A DNA stretch of 64,000 nucleotides from Pararhizobium sp. IMCC3301 (lineage in GTDB: Bacteria > Pseudomonadota > Alphaproteobacteria > Rhizobiales > GCA-2746425), in contig NZ_CP132336.1 in assembly GCF_030758315.1 (NCBI RefSeq), positions 1,240,001 to 1,304,000 of the forward strand, given 5' to 3'. Positions 26,924 to 37,280 of this stretch are shown piece after piece (positions within the stretch are counted from its first letter, which is position 1; every line of letters begins with the position of its first letter). A model generated the notes under the pieces. That model was given only the letters and a program-made list of their open reading frames with translations, ran no database searches and was not told the DNA's origin. The translations under genes and the position numbers were made by a program.

Positions 26924-27562
26924 TCACGAGGGGCTGTTTTCCATAGCGCGGGCCAGATCCGCCATTGCCATCATGGCAAAAAACCGGCCACAACTTGCAA
27001 CGCCAAACCAGGACTCCCCGTCAATCTCGGCCTCTTCGCCAAAATCGGCCAACTGATACAGTAATGGCCTGCCAAGCCGCGCTTCCAGCCGTCCGCGGAT
27101 CAGGCAATAAGGCGTCAGCCCTCCGGTTTCCGCATCAATCGCGAAGCGCAGCGGATGGTCTTGTGAAATCACCACCACATCATCAACATTTGTGCGCAGA
27201 ACCAGCGCATCGGTGCCGTCATCCTGACTTATCCTGTCCAGTTCAACACCGATGAAGGGAACATCCTCAACCTGAAGACCAACCTTTTCCACCGGTGTGA
27301 CCAGCAGGTAGCGGCCATCTTCATCATGTCGCAACACCGATGAAAACAGTTTCACCAGAGGCATCCGTCCAATTGGCGTGCCCATGTAAAACCAGGTACC
27401 ATCGCGCGCAATGCTCATATCCAGATCACCACAAAAAGGCGGATTCCAACTGTCCACTGGCGGCATGCCGCGTTTGCCATGATGATTGGCCGCCCGCAGA
27501 ATATTGTCATAGCGTGCCTGCCGTTCGGACTTTTCCTGCCCCATGTTCCCTGTTTCTGCCAC
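26924..27562 (-). CDS. DUF1285 domain protein
   Basis: A 212-residue protein of the DUF1285 family, recognised by DLDMSIARDGTWFYMGTPIG, RMPLVKLFSSVLRHDEDG and YLVTPVEK-like segments. Function unknown. The GTG at 27562 has AGAGG upstream; an ATG at 27544 is the alternative. It is the first gene of the DUF1285 - Nudix - DUF6111 - cca run and is divergent from the MoxR operon, an arrangement common in Hyphomicrobiales. Confidence 0.85.
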   Translation of the reverse strand: MAETGNMGQEKSERQARYDNILRAANHHGKRGMPPVDSWNPPFCGDLDMSIARDGTWFYMGTPIGRMPLVKLFSSVLRHDEDGRYLLVTPVEKVGLQVEDVPFIGVELDRISQDDGTDALVLRTNVDDVVVISQDHPLRFAIDAETGGLTPYCLIRGRLEARLGRPLLYQLADFGEEAEIDGESWFGVASCGRFFAMMAMADLARAMENSPS

Positions 27563-27739
27563 TGCATCCTCTTTCGCGCCTGTTGAGCACTCTCAATCTA
27601 TGCAGCCTTGGCTAAACATGCAAAACAGGCAACATATTTCCTGCCAATTTGTAATATTTAAGGCCTCGACGCCTGTCTTGGTTTCGCCCAAGATAAAGGC
27701 CAATATTGCAGGCCAATACTGCGCGCCAACGGGGATGCC

Positions 27740-28753
27740 ATGAGCGAAACAGCGACAGCGCCGGCTGATGCCGGACAATCGGACATTGTAGTGCGGGCCG
27801 ACGAGGCAACAGAACTTCTGCAACAGGTCAAAACCGCCATCGGCAAAGTGATCTACGGACAGGCTGATGTGGTCGAGCAGGCATTGACCACGGTTCTGGC
27901 CGGCGGCCACGGTCTGCTGGTCGGCGTGCCCGGCCTTGCCAAAACCAAGCTCGTCGACACAATGAGCATTGTTCTCGGCCTCGATGCAAGGCGCATACAA
28001 TTCACTCCCGATCTGATGCCGTCCGACATTCTTGGCTCTGAAGTGCTGGAACAGGGCAATGATGGCAGCCGCAACTTCCGCTTTATCAAAGGGCCCATTT
28101 TCGGCCAGTTGCTGATGGCTGACGAAATCAACCGTGCCAGCCCGCGCACGCAATCGGCATTGCTGCAGGCGATGCAGGAATATCACGTCACCATCGCCGG
28201 AGAGCGGTTCGATCTGCCCGCGCCGTTTCATGTATTGGCAACCCAGAATCCGCTGGAGCAGGAGGGCACCTATCCGTTGCCGGAGGCACAGCTTGACCGG
28301 TTTTTGATGCAGATTGACGTGCTCTATCCGGAACTTGATGCCGAGCGTCAGATCCTGCTTGAAACCACCGGTTCACAGGACGCGACGCCGGAGACCGTGC
28401 TATCGCCCGAAAGCCTGCTTGACATGCAGGCGCTGGTGCGCAGCATTCCGGTTGGCGAAAAAATTGTCGACGCCATCCTGGCGCTGGTGCGGGCCGCGCG
28501 CCCCGAGGGCAATGATGAAGACGGCCTGACCCGGCATATCGCCTGGGGCCCTGGACCGCGCGCCGGACAGGCGCTGATGCTGACCTGCCGCGCCCGCGCC
28601 CTGCTTGATGGCCGCCTTGCGCCCTCGATGGACGATATTGTTGCACTGGCCGGGCCGGTTCTGCAGCACCGTATGGCGGTAACCTTTGCCGCACGGGCGG
28701 ACGGCATTACTGTTCGCAAATTGATCGCAGATCTCGTAGAGACACATCTTTGA
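27740..28753 (+). CDS. MoxR-type AAA+ ATPase
   Basis: A 337-residue AAA+ ATPase. Walker A is GVPGLAKTK (about 62-70), Walker B LLMADEINR, sensor 1 ATQNPLEQEGTYPLPEAQLDRF, and the lid helices close the protein. MoxR ATPases act as chaperones that mature or activate partner proteins, often with DUF58 and von Willebrand A domain partners, and all of these follow here. It is first of four cotranscribed genes and divergent from DUF1285. Confidence 0.92.
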   Translation: MSETATAPADAGQSDIVVRADEATELLQQVKTAIGKVIYGQADVVEQALTTVLAGGHGLLVGVPGLAKTKLVDTMSIVLGLDARRIQFTPDLMPSDILGSEVLEQGNDGSRNFRFIKGPIFGQLLMADEINRASPRTQSALLQAMQEYHVTIAGERFDLPAPFHVLATQNPLEQEGTYPLPEAQLDRFLMQIDVLYPELDAERQILLETTGSQDATPETVLSPESLLDMQALVRSIPVGEKIVDAILALVRAARPEGNDEDGLTRHIAWGPGPRAGQALMLTCRARALLDGRLAPSMDDIVALAGPVLQHRMAVTFAARADGITVRKLIADLVETHL

Positions 28754-28824
28754 GAGCGCTGCATCATCATGGCAAGGTATTTGCAAAGGCTCGCTCTTCC
28801 ATCAGGACAGGTGAGTGCTGACCC

Positions 28825-29775
28825 ATGTTGTGGCCGACATCCCGACAAGCTGATCCAGCCGGCGCGCCACCCGATGCTGACTTGCAGATTCACGCCGCGC
28901 GCCAGGTTGCGGATGTCCTGCCGGATATTCTGGTCGCCGCCGAGCGCATTGCCAACACTATAGCGCTGGGGCTGCACGGACGGCGCAAATCGGGTCCGGG
29001 CGAGGATTTCTGGCAGTTCCGGCCTTACACTTATGGCGAGCCGGCAACCCGGATTGACTGGCGCCGCTCCGCCAGTCAGGAAGAATTGCAAATACGAGAG
29101 CGCGAGTGGGAAGCTGCACATACCGTCTGGCTGTGGCCGGATTTGACCGGATCAATGGCCTATTGCTCGCATCTGTCCGACACTGCCAAACGCGATCGGG
29201 CACTGTTGCTGACCATGGCTCTCGCGATTGTTCTGACCCGCAGCGGGGAACGGGTCGGCCTGCTCGGGGCCATGCCGGCACGCGCCGACCGCAAGGCAGC
29301 GGAAGCCATTGCCGATATTCTCGGCACCCTCAAAGATCCGACCGCCCTGCCCGTCGGCGCCGCGCCCAAACGGTTTACCGATGTGGTCGTGTTCAGTGAT
29401 TTTCTGGATGCTGTTGAGGATGTCAGTGCAGGCATTGCCCGGCTTGCAGCGCTGGGCGCGCGTGGCCATCTGGTGCAGATCAACGATCCAATTGAAGAAA
29501 GCTTTCCCTTCACCGGACGCGTTCAGTTCAGCGAAGCGGAAAGCGGTCTGAAACTCACGGCCGGGCGCGCAGAAGTCTATCGCGCGGCCTATCAGGCACG
29601 CCTGGCAGAACGCCGCGCCCGTTTGCAGGCATTCTGCCGAAAAATGGGCTGGACCTTTGCCATTCACCACACCGACCGGCCCGTCAGCGAGGCGTTGATG
29701 GCGCTTTACACGCGCCTGACCGATGACGGCACCGCTGATGCGCTGCCGGCGGAACAGATCGGCGGGGGGATCTGA
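28825..29775 (+). CDS. DUF58 domain protein
   Basis: A 316-residue protein. The DUF58 core is plain: GRRKSGPGEDFWQFRPYTYG, RIDWRRSASQEELQIREREW, then a von Willebrand-like fold with VWLWPDLTGSM and VVVFSDFLD. DUF58 proteins pair with MoxR ATPases; their biochemical role is not settled. The stop codon abuts the ATG of the next gene, so translation is coupled. Confidence 0.88.
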   Translation: MLWPTSRQADPAGAPPDADLQIHAARQVADVLPDILVAAERIANTIALGLHGRRKSGPGEDFWQFRPYTYGEPATRIDWRRSASQEELQIREREWEAAHTVWLWPDLTGSMAYCSHLSDTAKRDRALLLTMALAIVLTRSGERVGLLGAMPARADRKAAEAIADILGTLKDPTALPVGAAPKRFTDVVVFSDFLDAVEDVSAGIARLAALGARGHLVQINDPIEESFPFTGRVQFSEAESGLKLTAGRAEVYRAAYQARLAERRARLQAFCRKMGWTFAIHHTDRPVSEALMALYTRLTDDGTADALPAEQIGGGI

Positions 29776-32661
29776 ATGCCACTTGCTTTTGCAACCCCAT
29801 TGATCCTCACCGCGCTGCTGCTGTTGCCCGCAATCTGGTGGCTTTTGCGCCTGACACCGCCCAAACCCCGCAATGTGCGGTTTCCACCCACCCGTCTGTT
29901 GCTGGATATTATCAAGCCAGATGAAACGCCGGCTTATAGTCCCTGGTGGATGACGGCCATTCGACTTGCCCTGGCCGCCGCAATCATTGTCGCACTGGCA
30001 GGCCCGCTATGGCAGCCCGATGAAAACCGCGCCCCGCTTGCAGGCCACAGTTTGATTATTGTCGATAATGGCTTTGCCTCCGCGCCGGACTGGACAGCGC
30101 GCATGGCGGCGGTGAACCGGCTGATCGATGCCGCTGCTGAAAATGATTTCCTCATTGCCCTGGTCCCTGCCATTGCAACAGCAGGAGATTATATTGGTGC
30201 CACCACCGCGCCGCCGCCGCAACTGCGCTCCGCCGCCGAGGCCCGCAGTCTGGCCCAGGCTCTGGAGCCACAGGCTTTGCCGTTGGACAGAGTGCGGCTG
30301 GCCGACCATATCAATGCCTTTCTTGCCAGCAGGGCCGGTGCCGATATAGCGCAGATTGTCTGGATTTCCGACAAGTTGGCAACAGCACAGCAGAGCGGAT
30401 TGGCCGCGCCGGGCGATCAATTATTCCTGACCACATTAAACGACAGCAATCTTCCGGTGATCCTGTTACAGCAGAGCAAACCGTTGCTGGCGCTGAATCC
30501 GCCGGTCAATGGTGTTGACGATATGACGGTTTCTGCCAACCGCTTGGATATCACCGGCCAGGACAGCAGACTGGTGCAGGCGTTTGATCTGCAGAACCGG
30601 CTCATTGCAACCTCCGAACTGACCTTCGAGGAAGACAGCGCGAGCGCTGAGGCAATTCTCGATTTGCCGACGGAATTGCGCAACGATATTGCGCGCATCG
30701 AAGTTTCGGGCAGCGGCACCGCTGCCGGCGTTCAATTGCTCGATGACAGATTTCGCCGAAAAGTGGTTGGCATACTCTCCGGCGAAGGTGCGGAAGCCGC
30801 CCAGCACTTGCTGTCGCCTGCCTATTATGTGCGTCGCGCCCTTGGCCCCTATGCTGATCTGCGGGCCGAAGCAGGAGCCAATATTGCCACTTCGATCGAG
30901 GCTTTCATCAATGAGGGCGTTTCGGTCATTGTCATGACCGATGTCGGAACCTTGCTGGGCGATGCGGGACAACAACTGCAAAGTTTCATCAATTCCGGTG
31001 GCCTGGTGATCCGCTTTGCCGGCCCGCGCCTTGCCTCTGCTGAAGACAGCCTTGTGCCGGTTGAATTACGCTCCGGCGGCCGGATACTCGGTGGCAGCCT
31101 GTCATGGGAAACACCGCAGCAACTCGCCGGCTTTTCTGAACAAAGTCCGTTTGCCGACATTTCATTGAACAAGCAGATACAGGGCGAAACCACTGTCCGC
31201 CAGCAGGTTCTGGCCGAACCGGATGCTGGCCTGTCAGACCGTACCTGGGCCTATCTGGAAGACGGCACGCCACTTGTAACGGCCAAAAAAATGGGCAATG
31301 GCTGGCTGGTGCTGTTCCATGTCACGGCGGATACAAACTGGTCGGATCTTCCATTGTCTGGTCTGTTTGTGGATATGCTCCGCGCGACACTTCCGCTGGC
31401 GCGGGTTCAGGAGACCGCCAGCAGTGTCGAATTGTCCAACGCGACCCAGAATGCCCAATTCATGCCGTTCCAGACCCTGAGCGCCGCTGGCCTGCTCGTC
31501 ACGCCCGGAAATTCGGTAAAAGCCATACCGGCATCCGCTGCTGTCATGGCAACACCGGATAATCCGCCGGGCTTTTATGGTGTCCCGGAACGATACCGCG
31601 CCCTGAATGTATTTGAAGGCGACGTCACTCTGACCGAGTTTGATACCACCGACCTTACCACCGTGGCCCGGATGGATTTTGCACCAGCCAGCACCATCAA
31701 TCTGAAGCCCGCCATCTTCACCATTGCCCTGGTGCTGTTGCTGGCAGATGCGCTGGCGGTGCTGCTGATGCAGGGCGTATTGGGCCGTCTGTTCCGGGGC
31801 AAACCCGGCATGCGCAATGCAGCAGGCGGATTGCTGGTTGCCATGACAATCGCCGGTCTGCTCTCCGCCGAACGTGGTTACGCCCAGGATGCTGTGCCGG
31901 CCGATGAAACTGCCGCCCTGCAGCGCGCAATGGAAGACGCCAACGAAACCCGTCTGGCCTACATCATCACCGGCAATGCCGAGATTGACGATATTTCCCG
32001 CCAGGGTCTGTCAGGCCTCAGCCAGTTTCTGGCCAGCCGCACCTCTCTGGAGCCGGCCTATCCGCGCGGCCTCAACCCGGAAACCGATGAGCTGTCCTTC
32101 TATCCACTGATTTACTGGCCCATAGACCCGGGCTCTGAACTGCCTGGTGAAGAAACCATGGCGCGCATAGATGCCTTCATGAAACAGGGCGGCTCGGTGC
32201 TGTTCGACACCCGCGATCAATTGTCAGCTGCGGGCAGCACCGGCTTTGGCGCAACTCCGGCCAGCCTCAAACTGCGCAGCATGCTGGCCAGTCTGGATGT
32301 ACCGCCTCTTGAGCCGGTACCGGTGGGGCATGTCCTGACCAAATCCTTCTTTCTGCTGTCGGTCTTTCCCGGCCGTTATCTTGGTAGCCCGCTCTGGGTG
32401 GAAGCACGCAATCAGGATGGCAGCACAGAAAGCCGCGCCGCAGACGGTGTTTCCTCGATACTTATAACCGCCAATGATTTTGCCTCGGCCTGGGCAGTAT
32501 CCGTGGATGGCCGGCCTTTGCTGCCGACAGTGCCGAACGATCCACGCCAGCGCGAATTGGCGTTCCGCACCGGTGTCAACATTGCCATGTATACGCTGAC
32601 CGGAAACTATAAAGCCGATCAGGTGCATCTGCCTGCTCTGCTCGAAAGGCTCGGGCAATAA
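29776..32661 (+). CDS. BatA-like N-terminus / DUF4159 membrane protein
   Basis: A 961-residue protein. The N-terminal BatA-type hydrophobic region (about 1-80) has LILTALLLLPAIWWLLRLTPPKPR and a second helix. A long extracytoplasmic part includes a von Willebrand-like strand (SLIIVDNGFA) and an amidotransferase-like fold (VIVMTDVGTLLG). A third helix lies near 640, and the DUF4159 domain at the C-terminus has FYPLIYWPIDPGSELPGEE. Such proteins accompany MoxR and DUF58 in alphaproteobacteria. The role is probably cell-envelope related, by inference. Confidence 0.85.
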   Translation: MPLAFATPLILTALLLLPAIWWLLRLTPPKPRNVRFPPTRLLLDIIKPDETPAYSPWWMTAIRLALAAAIIVALAGPLWQPDENRAPLAGHSLIIVDNGFASAPDWTARMAAVNRLIDAAAENDFLIALVPAIATAGDYIGATTAPPPQLRSAAEARSLAQALEPQALPLDRVRLADHINAFLASRAGADIAQIVWISDKLATAQQSGLAAPGDQLFLTTLNDSNLPVILLQQSKPLLALNPPVNGVDDMTVSANRLDITGQDSRLVQAFDLQNRLIATSELTFEEDSASAEAILDLPTELRNDIARIEVSGSGTAAGVQLLDDRFRRKVVGILSGEGAEAAQHLLSPAYYVRRALGPYADLRAEAGANIATSIEAFINEGVSVIVMTDVGTLLGDAGQQLQSFINSGGLVIRFAGPRLASAEDSLVPVELRSGGRILGGSLSWETPQQLAGFSEQSPFADISLNKQIQGETTVRQQVLAEPDAGLSDRTWAYLEDGTPLVTAKKMGNGWLVLFHVTADTNWSDLPLSGLFVDMLRATLPLARVQETASSVELSNATQNAQFMPFQTLSAAGLLVTPGNSVKAIPASAAVMATPDNPPGFYGVPERYRALNVFEGDVTLTEFDTTDLTTVARMDFAPASTINLKPAIFTIALVLLLADALAVLLMQGVLGRLFRGKPGMRNAAGGLLVAMTIAGLLSAERGYAQDAVPADETAALQRAMEDANETRLAYIITGNAEIDDISRQGLSGLSQFLASRTSLEPAYPRGLNPETDELSFYPLIYWPIDPGSELPGEETMARIDAFMKQGGSVLFDTRDQLSAAGSTGFGATPASLKLRSMLASLDVPPLEPVPVGHVLTKSFFLLSVFPGRYLGSPLWVEARNQDGSTESRAADGVSSILITANDFASAWAVSVDGRPLLPTVPNDPRQRELAFRTGVNIAMYTLTGNYKADQVHLPALLERLGQ

Positions 32662-32663
32662 GT

Positions 32664-34781
32664 ATGAGTTGGTCGCTTGCCTTTGAACCTATGATCCCGC
32701 TCTGGGCGCTGCTGGCTGCAAGTCTCGCAGCGCTGGTTCTGGCGCTGCCCGCTCTGGCTTTCCGGCTGCGTGGTGCACCGCTTCGCGCCCTTGCACTTGT
32801 AGCCCTGGTTCTGGCTCTGGCAAATCCTGTGGTGGAGCGCGAAGAACGCGAGCGTCTCACCAATGTCGCTGCCATTGTCGTCGACCGCAGCGAAAGCCAG
32901 AGCCTTGATGATCGTACGGAACAGTCCGAAACCGCTCTTCAGGATCTGAAGCAACGACTGTCCGCTCTCGATAATGTTGAAGTGCGCGTTGTCGAAGCAG
33001 GCGAGCATCGCGCTGCCGGCAGTGACGGCACGGCCTTGTTTGCCAACCTCACACAGGCATTGGGAGATGTCCCGCCAGAACGTCTGGCCGGAACATTCTT
33101 CATCACCGACGGCCAGATCCACGATATTCCGGCCGATGCCAACGCACTTGGCCTGTCCGGCCCGGTCCACGGCCTTGTGACTGGCACCGAAAATGAGCGA
33201 GACATAAGGGTGGTGCTGGAAAGCGCACCGCGTTTCGGCATTGTCGATGAAACCCAGACCGTGCGTCTGCGCATTGAGGATACCAGGGCACCCGGAGGCT
33301 CTGGGCCACGCCCGGAAATGCCGCTGATCGTCAGCCGCGATGGCGAAATCATCGACACTTATTCTGTCCCGGTTGGCGTTACCGTGCCGTTGACCATTGA
33401 TATTACCCATGGCGGGTTGAACCTGTTTCAGTTTCAGCTGGCACCGATTCCGGGAGAACTGACCGAGATCAACAACACCGCATTGCTGCAGGTTGAGGGC
33501 ATCCGGGAAAATCTGCGTGTGCTGCTGATTTCCGGAAAACCCCATGCCGGCGAACGCACCTGGCGCAATCTGCTGAAGTCTGATGCTTCGGTGGATCTGG
33601 TTCATTTCACGATTTTGCGGCCACCGGAAAAACAGGACGGCACGCCGATCAATGAATTGTCGCTGATCGCCTTTCCGACACGGGAACTGTTTTCCGAGCG
33701 CATTGACGAGTTTGATCTGATTATCTTTGATCGCTACGAACGTCTCGGCGTCCTGTCCCAGGTGTATTTTTTCAATATTGCCGGGTATGTCGCCCGTGGC
33801 GGCGCGGTTATGTTCGCCGCCGGCCCCGGCTATTCCAGCGAAGATTCGCTGTTTCAGACCCCGCTCTCATCCATTTTGGCGGCGCAGCCCACCGGTGCGG
33901 TTGTCGAAGAACCGTTCTATGCCCGCGTCAGCGATATTGGCAAGCGGCACCCTGTCACCCGCGGCCTTCCCGGCGCGGAACAGGAGCCACCCGCCTGGAG
34001 TCGTTGGTTCCGGCTGGTCGATGTAACACCATCGGAGTTTGAAGGCAGCACCAACACCATCATGACCGGCGCCGGCGAACGGCCTTTGCTGATGCTGTCG
34101 CGCTATGGTGAAGGGCGTCTGGCCCTGATGTTGTCAGATCACGCCTGGCTCTGGGCTCGGGGATTTGAGGGCGGCGGGCCCCATGTCCAGCTCTTGCGCC
34201 GCCTCGCCCACTGGCTCATGAAAGAGCCTGATCTGGAAGAAGAGCGATTGACCGCAATTGCCGACAATGGCCGTCTGGTGATCGAACGTCAGACATTGGA
34301 GGAATTGTCAGATACTAGCCCCGATCTCACCATCGAGATCGAATCTCCGCGTGGCGACTTACAGCGCACTCAGCTTGCACTTCAGGAACCGGGAATCTGG
34401 CAAACCGCCGTTCCCGTCGAGGATCTGGGTCTGTATCGCATCAGCGATGGCACACGGGAAACGCTTGTCCAGGTCGGACCGGACAATCCACGGGAATTTC
34501 GCGACGTGCTCAGTACAACGCAGGCGCTGGCCCCGCTGGCCGCGTTAACTGGCGGCGCTGTGGTGCGGCTCGCCTCTGCCGGAAGCGACAGTGTTGCCCT
34601 GCCCCGGCTGTTGCCGGTGCGCAGCGGCGGCGCATTGTCCGGCAGCGGCTGGATGGGATTGCAGATGAATGATGCCAGCCGGCTGATCGGCCTTGACCGG
34701 CTGCCACTGTTCGCCGGGCTGCTCGGCCTGGCGCTGCTGCTCGGCCTGTTATCCCTCATGTGGTACCGCGAAGGCCGGTGA
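32664..34781 (+). CDS. Membrane protein with glutamine-amidotransferase-like domain
   Basis: A 705-residue protein with two helices at the N-terminus (LWALLAASLAALVLALPALAF and ALALVALVLALANPV) and one at the C-terminus (LFAGLLGLALLLGLLSLMWY). Between them is a large periplasmic part with a von Willebrand-like strand (AAIVVDRSES) and a class I amidotransferase-like fold (LRVLLISGKPHAGER, GGAVMFAAGPGYS). No Cys nucleophile is evident, so enzymatic activity is doubtful. It is last of the MoxR operon, two bases after the DUF4159 gene. Confidence 0.82.
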   Translation: MSWSLAFEPMIPLWALLAASLAALVLALPALAFRLRGAPLRALALVALVLALANPVVEREERERLTNVAAIVVDRSESQSLDDRTEQSETALQDLKQRLSALDNVEVRVVEAGEHRAAGSDGTALFANLTQALGDVPPERLAGTFFITDGQIHDIPADANALGLSGPVHGLVTGTENERDIRVVLESAPRFGIVDETQTVRLRIEDTRAPGGSGPRPEMPLIVSRDGEIIDTYSVPVGVTVPLTIDITHGGLNLFQFQLAPIPGELTEINNTALLQVEGIRENLRVLLISGKPHAGERTWRNLLKSDASVDLVHFTILRPPEKQDGTPINELSLIAFPTRELFSERIDEFDLIIFDRYERLGVLSQVYFFNIAGYVARGGAVMFAAGPGYSSEDSLFQTPLSSILAAQPTGAVVEEPFYARVSDIGKRHPVTRGLPGAEQEPPAWSRWFRLVDVTPSEFEGSTNTIMTGAGERPLLMLSRYGEGRLALMLSDHAWLWARGFEGGGPHVQLLRRLAHWLMKEPDLEEERLTAIADNGRLVIERQTLEELSDTSPDLTIEIESPRGDLQRTQLALQEPGIWQTAVPVEDLGLYRISDGTRETLVQVGPDNPREFRDVLSTTQALAPLAALTGGAVVRLASAGSDSVALPRLLPVRSGGALSGSGWMGLQMNDASRLIGLDRLPLFAGLLGLALLLGLLSLMWYREGR

Positions 34782-34787
34782 AACGCT

Positions 34788-35303
34788 CTATCCGGGATGT
34801 GCCCCTTTGACATCGCCCCGTGCCAACAGTTCCGCATCGTCAGTCAGCACACAGGCCAGCAACCTGGCCGGGTCCACCGGACCGGGCAACTTTACCTGTC
34901 CATGGGGAATGACGCGAAAGCCGAAGGGCCCGTAATAGGGCTCGTCACCCACCAGAACAATCGATAGATATCCGCCGGCGCGGGCGCTGTCGACGGCCTG
35001 CCGCATCAACAGTTTCCCCGCGCCCCTGCTCTTGTATTCCGGTGTTACGGTCAGTGGTCCCAGCAACAGGCTCGGTGTGGCGCCAATGGTGATATGGCTC
35101 AAAATGACGGAGCCGACCATTTTTCCGCTCGCCGTGCTGCGGGCAATGAAACACAACTCGCTGGCTGTGCCCGCCGTTTCCCGGATGCGAAAGGCGGTGC
35201 GCGCAAACCGGCCAGGTCCGAATGTGCGCTCATGAAGGGTCAGAATTGCAGCCTCATCGGCCGGGCTCTGCAGGTGGATTGTATAATCAGGAGTGGAAAG
35301 CAT
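34788..35303 (-). CDS. GNAT family N-acetyltransferase (YhbS-like)
   Basis: A 171-residue GNAT protein of the COG3153 type: LLGPLTVTPEYKSRGAGKLLMRQAV is motif A, then YLSIVLVGDEPYYGPFGFR, with the FGFR loop usual in this group. Substrate unknown. It converges on the MoxR operon with six bases between stops. Confidence 0.85.
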   Translation of the reverse strand: MLSTPDYTIHLQSPADEAAILTLHERTFGPGRFARTAFRIRETAGTASELCFIARSTASGKMVGSVILSHITIGATPSLLLGPLTVTPEYKSRGAGKLLMRQAVDSARAGGYLSIVLVGDEPYYGPFGFRVIPHGQVKLPGPVDPARLLACVLTDDAELLARGDVKGAHPG

Positions 35304-35604
35304 AATTCAAACCGCTGTCATATCAGTCAGGTAGATGCCCTGCGGTTTGATGTTGGCCGATCAGGCCTTAAGATCCATTACCGGCAGGACGCACAATCAG
35401 GCATGCACGCAACGCGCATGCGAGCAGTCGTCGTCGGTTTCCGGCAGTGACGCAATGATGTGTCATGACACTCGAATTCGTTCAAAAGCTGCGCGGCTAT
35501 AGCAGTGGCCGTCGATCCACGCAAGCGCCAGACGCACATTCCGTGCATGTGTTCGGGACGTGTCATCACCAAATCGATTTGACGAGGCGAATGCCGCGTG
35601 CTGA
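35304..35604. other. Intergenic region, no feature recognised
   Basis: About 300 bases between the GNAT gene and the divergent EamA transporter. It should contain both promoters. No open frame with family resemblance, strong inverted repeat or RNA-like structure was recognised. Confidence 0.5.
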
Positions 35605-36510
35605 ATGACGCTGATGGAGCTATGGGTCATTCTATCAATCGCCGCTGCGTTTCTGCAGAATCTGCGGTCGGTCCTGCAAAAACATCTCAAGGCCCGGTTG
35701 AGCAACTGGGGCGCGACCTCCGCACGCTTTGTCTTCGCGGCTCCGCTTGCGGCGTTGATTGTTGCCGGGCTCAGCGTGCTGCGCGGCGCGGCTCCGCCCA
35801 CGCCGGATTTCATATTCTTCACTTATGCCTGCCTCGGCGGACTGGCTCAGATTGCCGCAACTGCCCTGCTGCTGCATCTGTTTTCCTTCCGAAATTTTGC
35901 TGTTGGCACAATCCTGTCCAAAACCGAAACTGTTCAAAGCGCAATACTTGGCTTTGTGCTGCTCAGCGAAACGATTTCCGGCCGGGCCATCTTCGCCATC
36001 GGCGTCAGCCTGATCGGGTTGATCCTTTTATCTTTGCCGGCAGGTGCCATCAGCCGCCGCAACTGGATCGACAAAACTGCATTTCTGGGCCTTGCATCGG
36101 GAGCCTGTTTTGCCATTGCAGCCGTGTCGTACCGGGCAGCCTCATTGTCTCTGCCCGGCGGCGATTTCCTGATGCGGGCCGCCGTCACCCTGTCCTTTGT
36201 CACTCTGTTTCAGGCTTTGCTGATGTGTGTCTTTCTGGCGCTGAGGGAGCCCGGACAACTCCGCCGCCTGTTCAGCGCATGGCGGATCAGCGCTTTGGCC
36301 GGCATAGCCGGCGGCCTGGCCTCCTTCGGCTGGTTCGCTGCAATGACGCTGCAGAAGGCGGTGCTGGTGAAGGCGGTCGGACAGATTGAAGTTGTGTTTT
36401 CATTTGCCGCCAGTCTGCTGTTTTTCAGGGAAACCTTCCGGCCATATGAAATTATCGGCATTCTGTTGATCACGGCTGGAATTCTGTTGCTGATCGGGAC
36501 AACTTCGTAA
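35605..36510 (+). CDS. EamA/DMT-superfamily transporter
   Basis: A 301-residue membrane protein with about ten hydrophobic helices in two EamA repeats, the first including FRNFAVGTILSKTETVQSAILGFVLLSETIS and the second QIEVVFSFAASLLFFRETFRPYEIIG. Each ends in the usual helix-Glu pattern. It probably exports or imports a metabolite or drug. The ATG at 35605 or 35614 may be used. Apparently monocistronic. Confidence 0.88.
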   Translation: MTLMELWVILSIAAAFLQNLRSVLQKHLKARLSNWGATSARFVFAAPLAALIVAGLSVLRGAAPPTPDFIFFTYACLGGLAQIAATALLLHLFSFRNFAVGTILSKTETVQSAILGFVLLSETISGRAIFAIGVSLIGLILLSLPAGAISRRNWIDKTAFLGLASGACFAIAAVSYRAASLSLPGGDFLMRAAVTLSFVTLFQALLMCVFLALREPGQLRRLFSAWRISALAGIAGGLASFGWFAAMTLQKAVLVKAVGQIEVVFSFAASLLFFRETFRPYEIIGILLITAGILLLIGTTS

Positions 36511-36617
36511 TGATCTATTTGCAACAGCTTGTGATTGTTTTCGGCCTGTCTGCACATGCTGTTTGACTCTCAAATCAGTCTGCGCATAGAATTTGCCAAT
36601 ATTTTTTGGAGACCACC

Positions 36618-37265
36618 ATGTTTAAGCAGATTTTCCTGAGTTCCACGCTGTTAGTGGCCGTTGCGGGTGCAGGCTTTGCAGCCGATCCGATAGCCTATCC
36701 GGCACCGGTTCTGTACAATCCTGCGCCAGTCTATAATTGGACAGGTTTCTATGTTGGTGGCCTCATCGGCGGCGTGACCGCTGATTTTGACAACAATCTC
36801 CCTGCCAATCCGGGCCCGACCGGTGATGCCGGCGGGTTCACCATTGGTGCGCAGGTCGGTTATAACTACCAGTTGAATTCAAGCTGGGCCGCCGGTGTTG
36901 AAGCCGACATTTCATATCAGGATATCAAAGCCAAGTCATCCAGTGGCAGCTTTGAGGAAGACTGGATGTCTACTGTGCGCCTGCGTGGTGGTTATACGTT
37001 CAGCCGTTACTTCGTCTATGCCACCGCAGGCGTGGCCTTTACCCGCCGCGACGCATCTGTTTCCGGCTTTGGAAGCGGTGACGATATTGTTGCCGGTTTC
37101 ACCGGCGGTGTCGGTGTTGAAGGAAAATTCAACGATCGCTGGTCGGCAAAACTGGAATATCTTTACGTTGACGTGCCCGATGACAGCTTTTCAGCTGGAA
37201 GCACCACAGTGGTCGGCGGGTCCAGTAATCATGTCGGACGTATCGGCATCAACTATCACTTCTAA
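36618..37265 (+). CDS. Omp25/Omp31-type outer-membrane beta-barrel protein
   Basis: A 215-residue barrel. The ATG at 36618 follows GGAGACCACC. The signal peptide ends GAGFA|ADPIA and is followed by the typical PVYNWTGFYVGGLIGG opening. Barrel strands then run to the C-terminal Phe in HVGRIGINYHF, the outer-membrane insertion signal. This is the standard rhizobial porin-like Omp25 layout and is unrelated in detail to the two barrels at the left of the window. A 25-codon lipoprotein frame follows 15 bases later. Confidence 0.9.
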   Translation: MFKQIFLSSTLLVAVAGAGFAADPIAYPAPVLYNPAPVYNWTGFYVGGLIGGVTADFDNNLPANPGPTGDAGGFTIGAQVGYNYQLNSSWAAGVEADISYQDIKAKSSSGSFEEDWMSTVRLRGGYTFSRYFVYATAGVAFTRRDASVSGFGSGDDIVAGFTGGVGVEGKFNDRWSAKLEYLYVDVPDDSFSAGSTTVVGGSSNHVGRIGINYHF

Positions 37266-37280
37266 ACCGGGGCACATATC

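Noticed and set aside
35304-35604. Riboswitch or small RNA upstream of the EamA transporter
   Set aside because: No recognisable conserved motif or strong stem was seen; some structure in GC-rich DNA is expected by chance.
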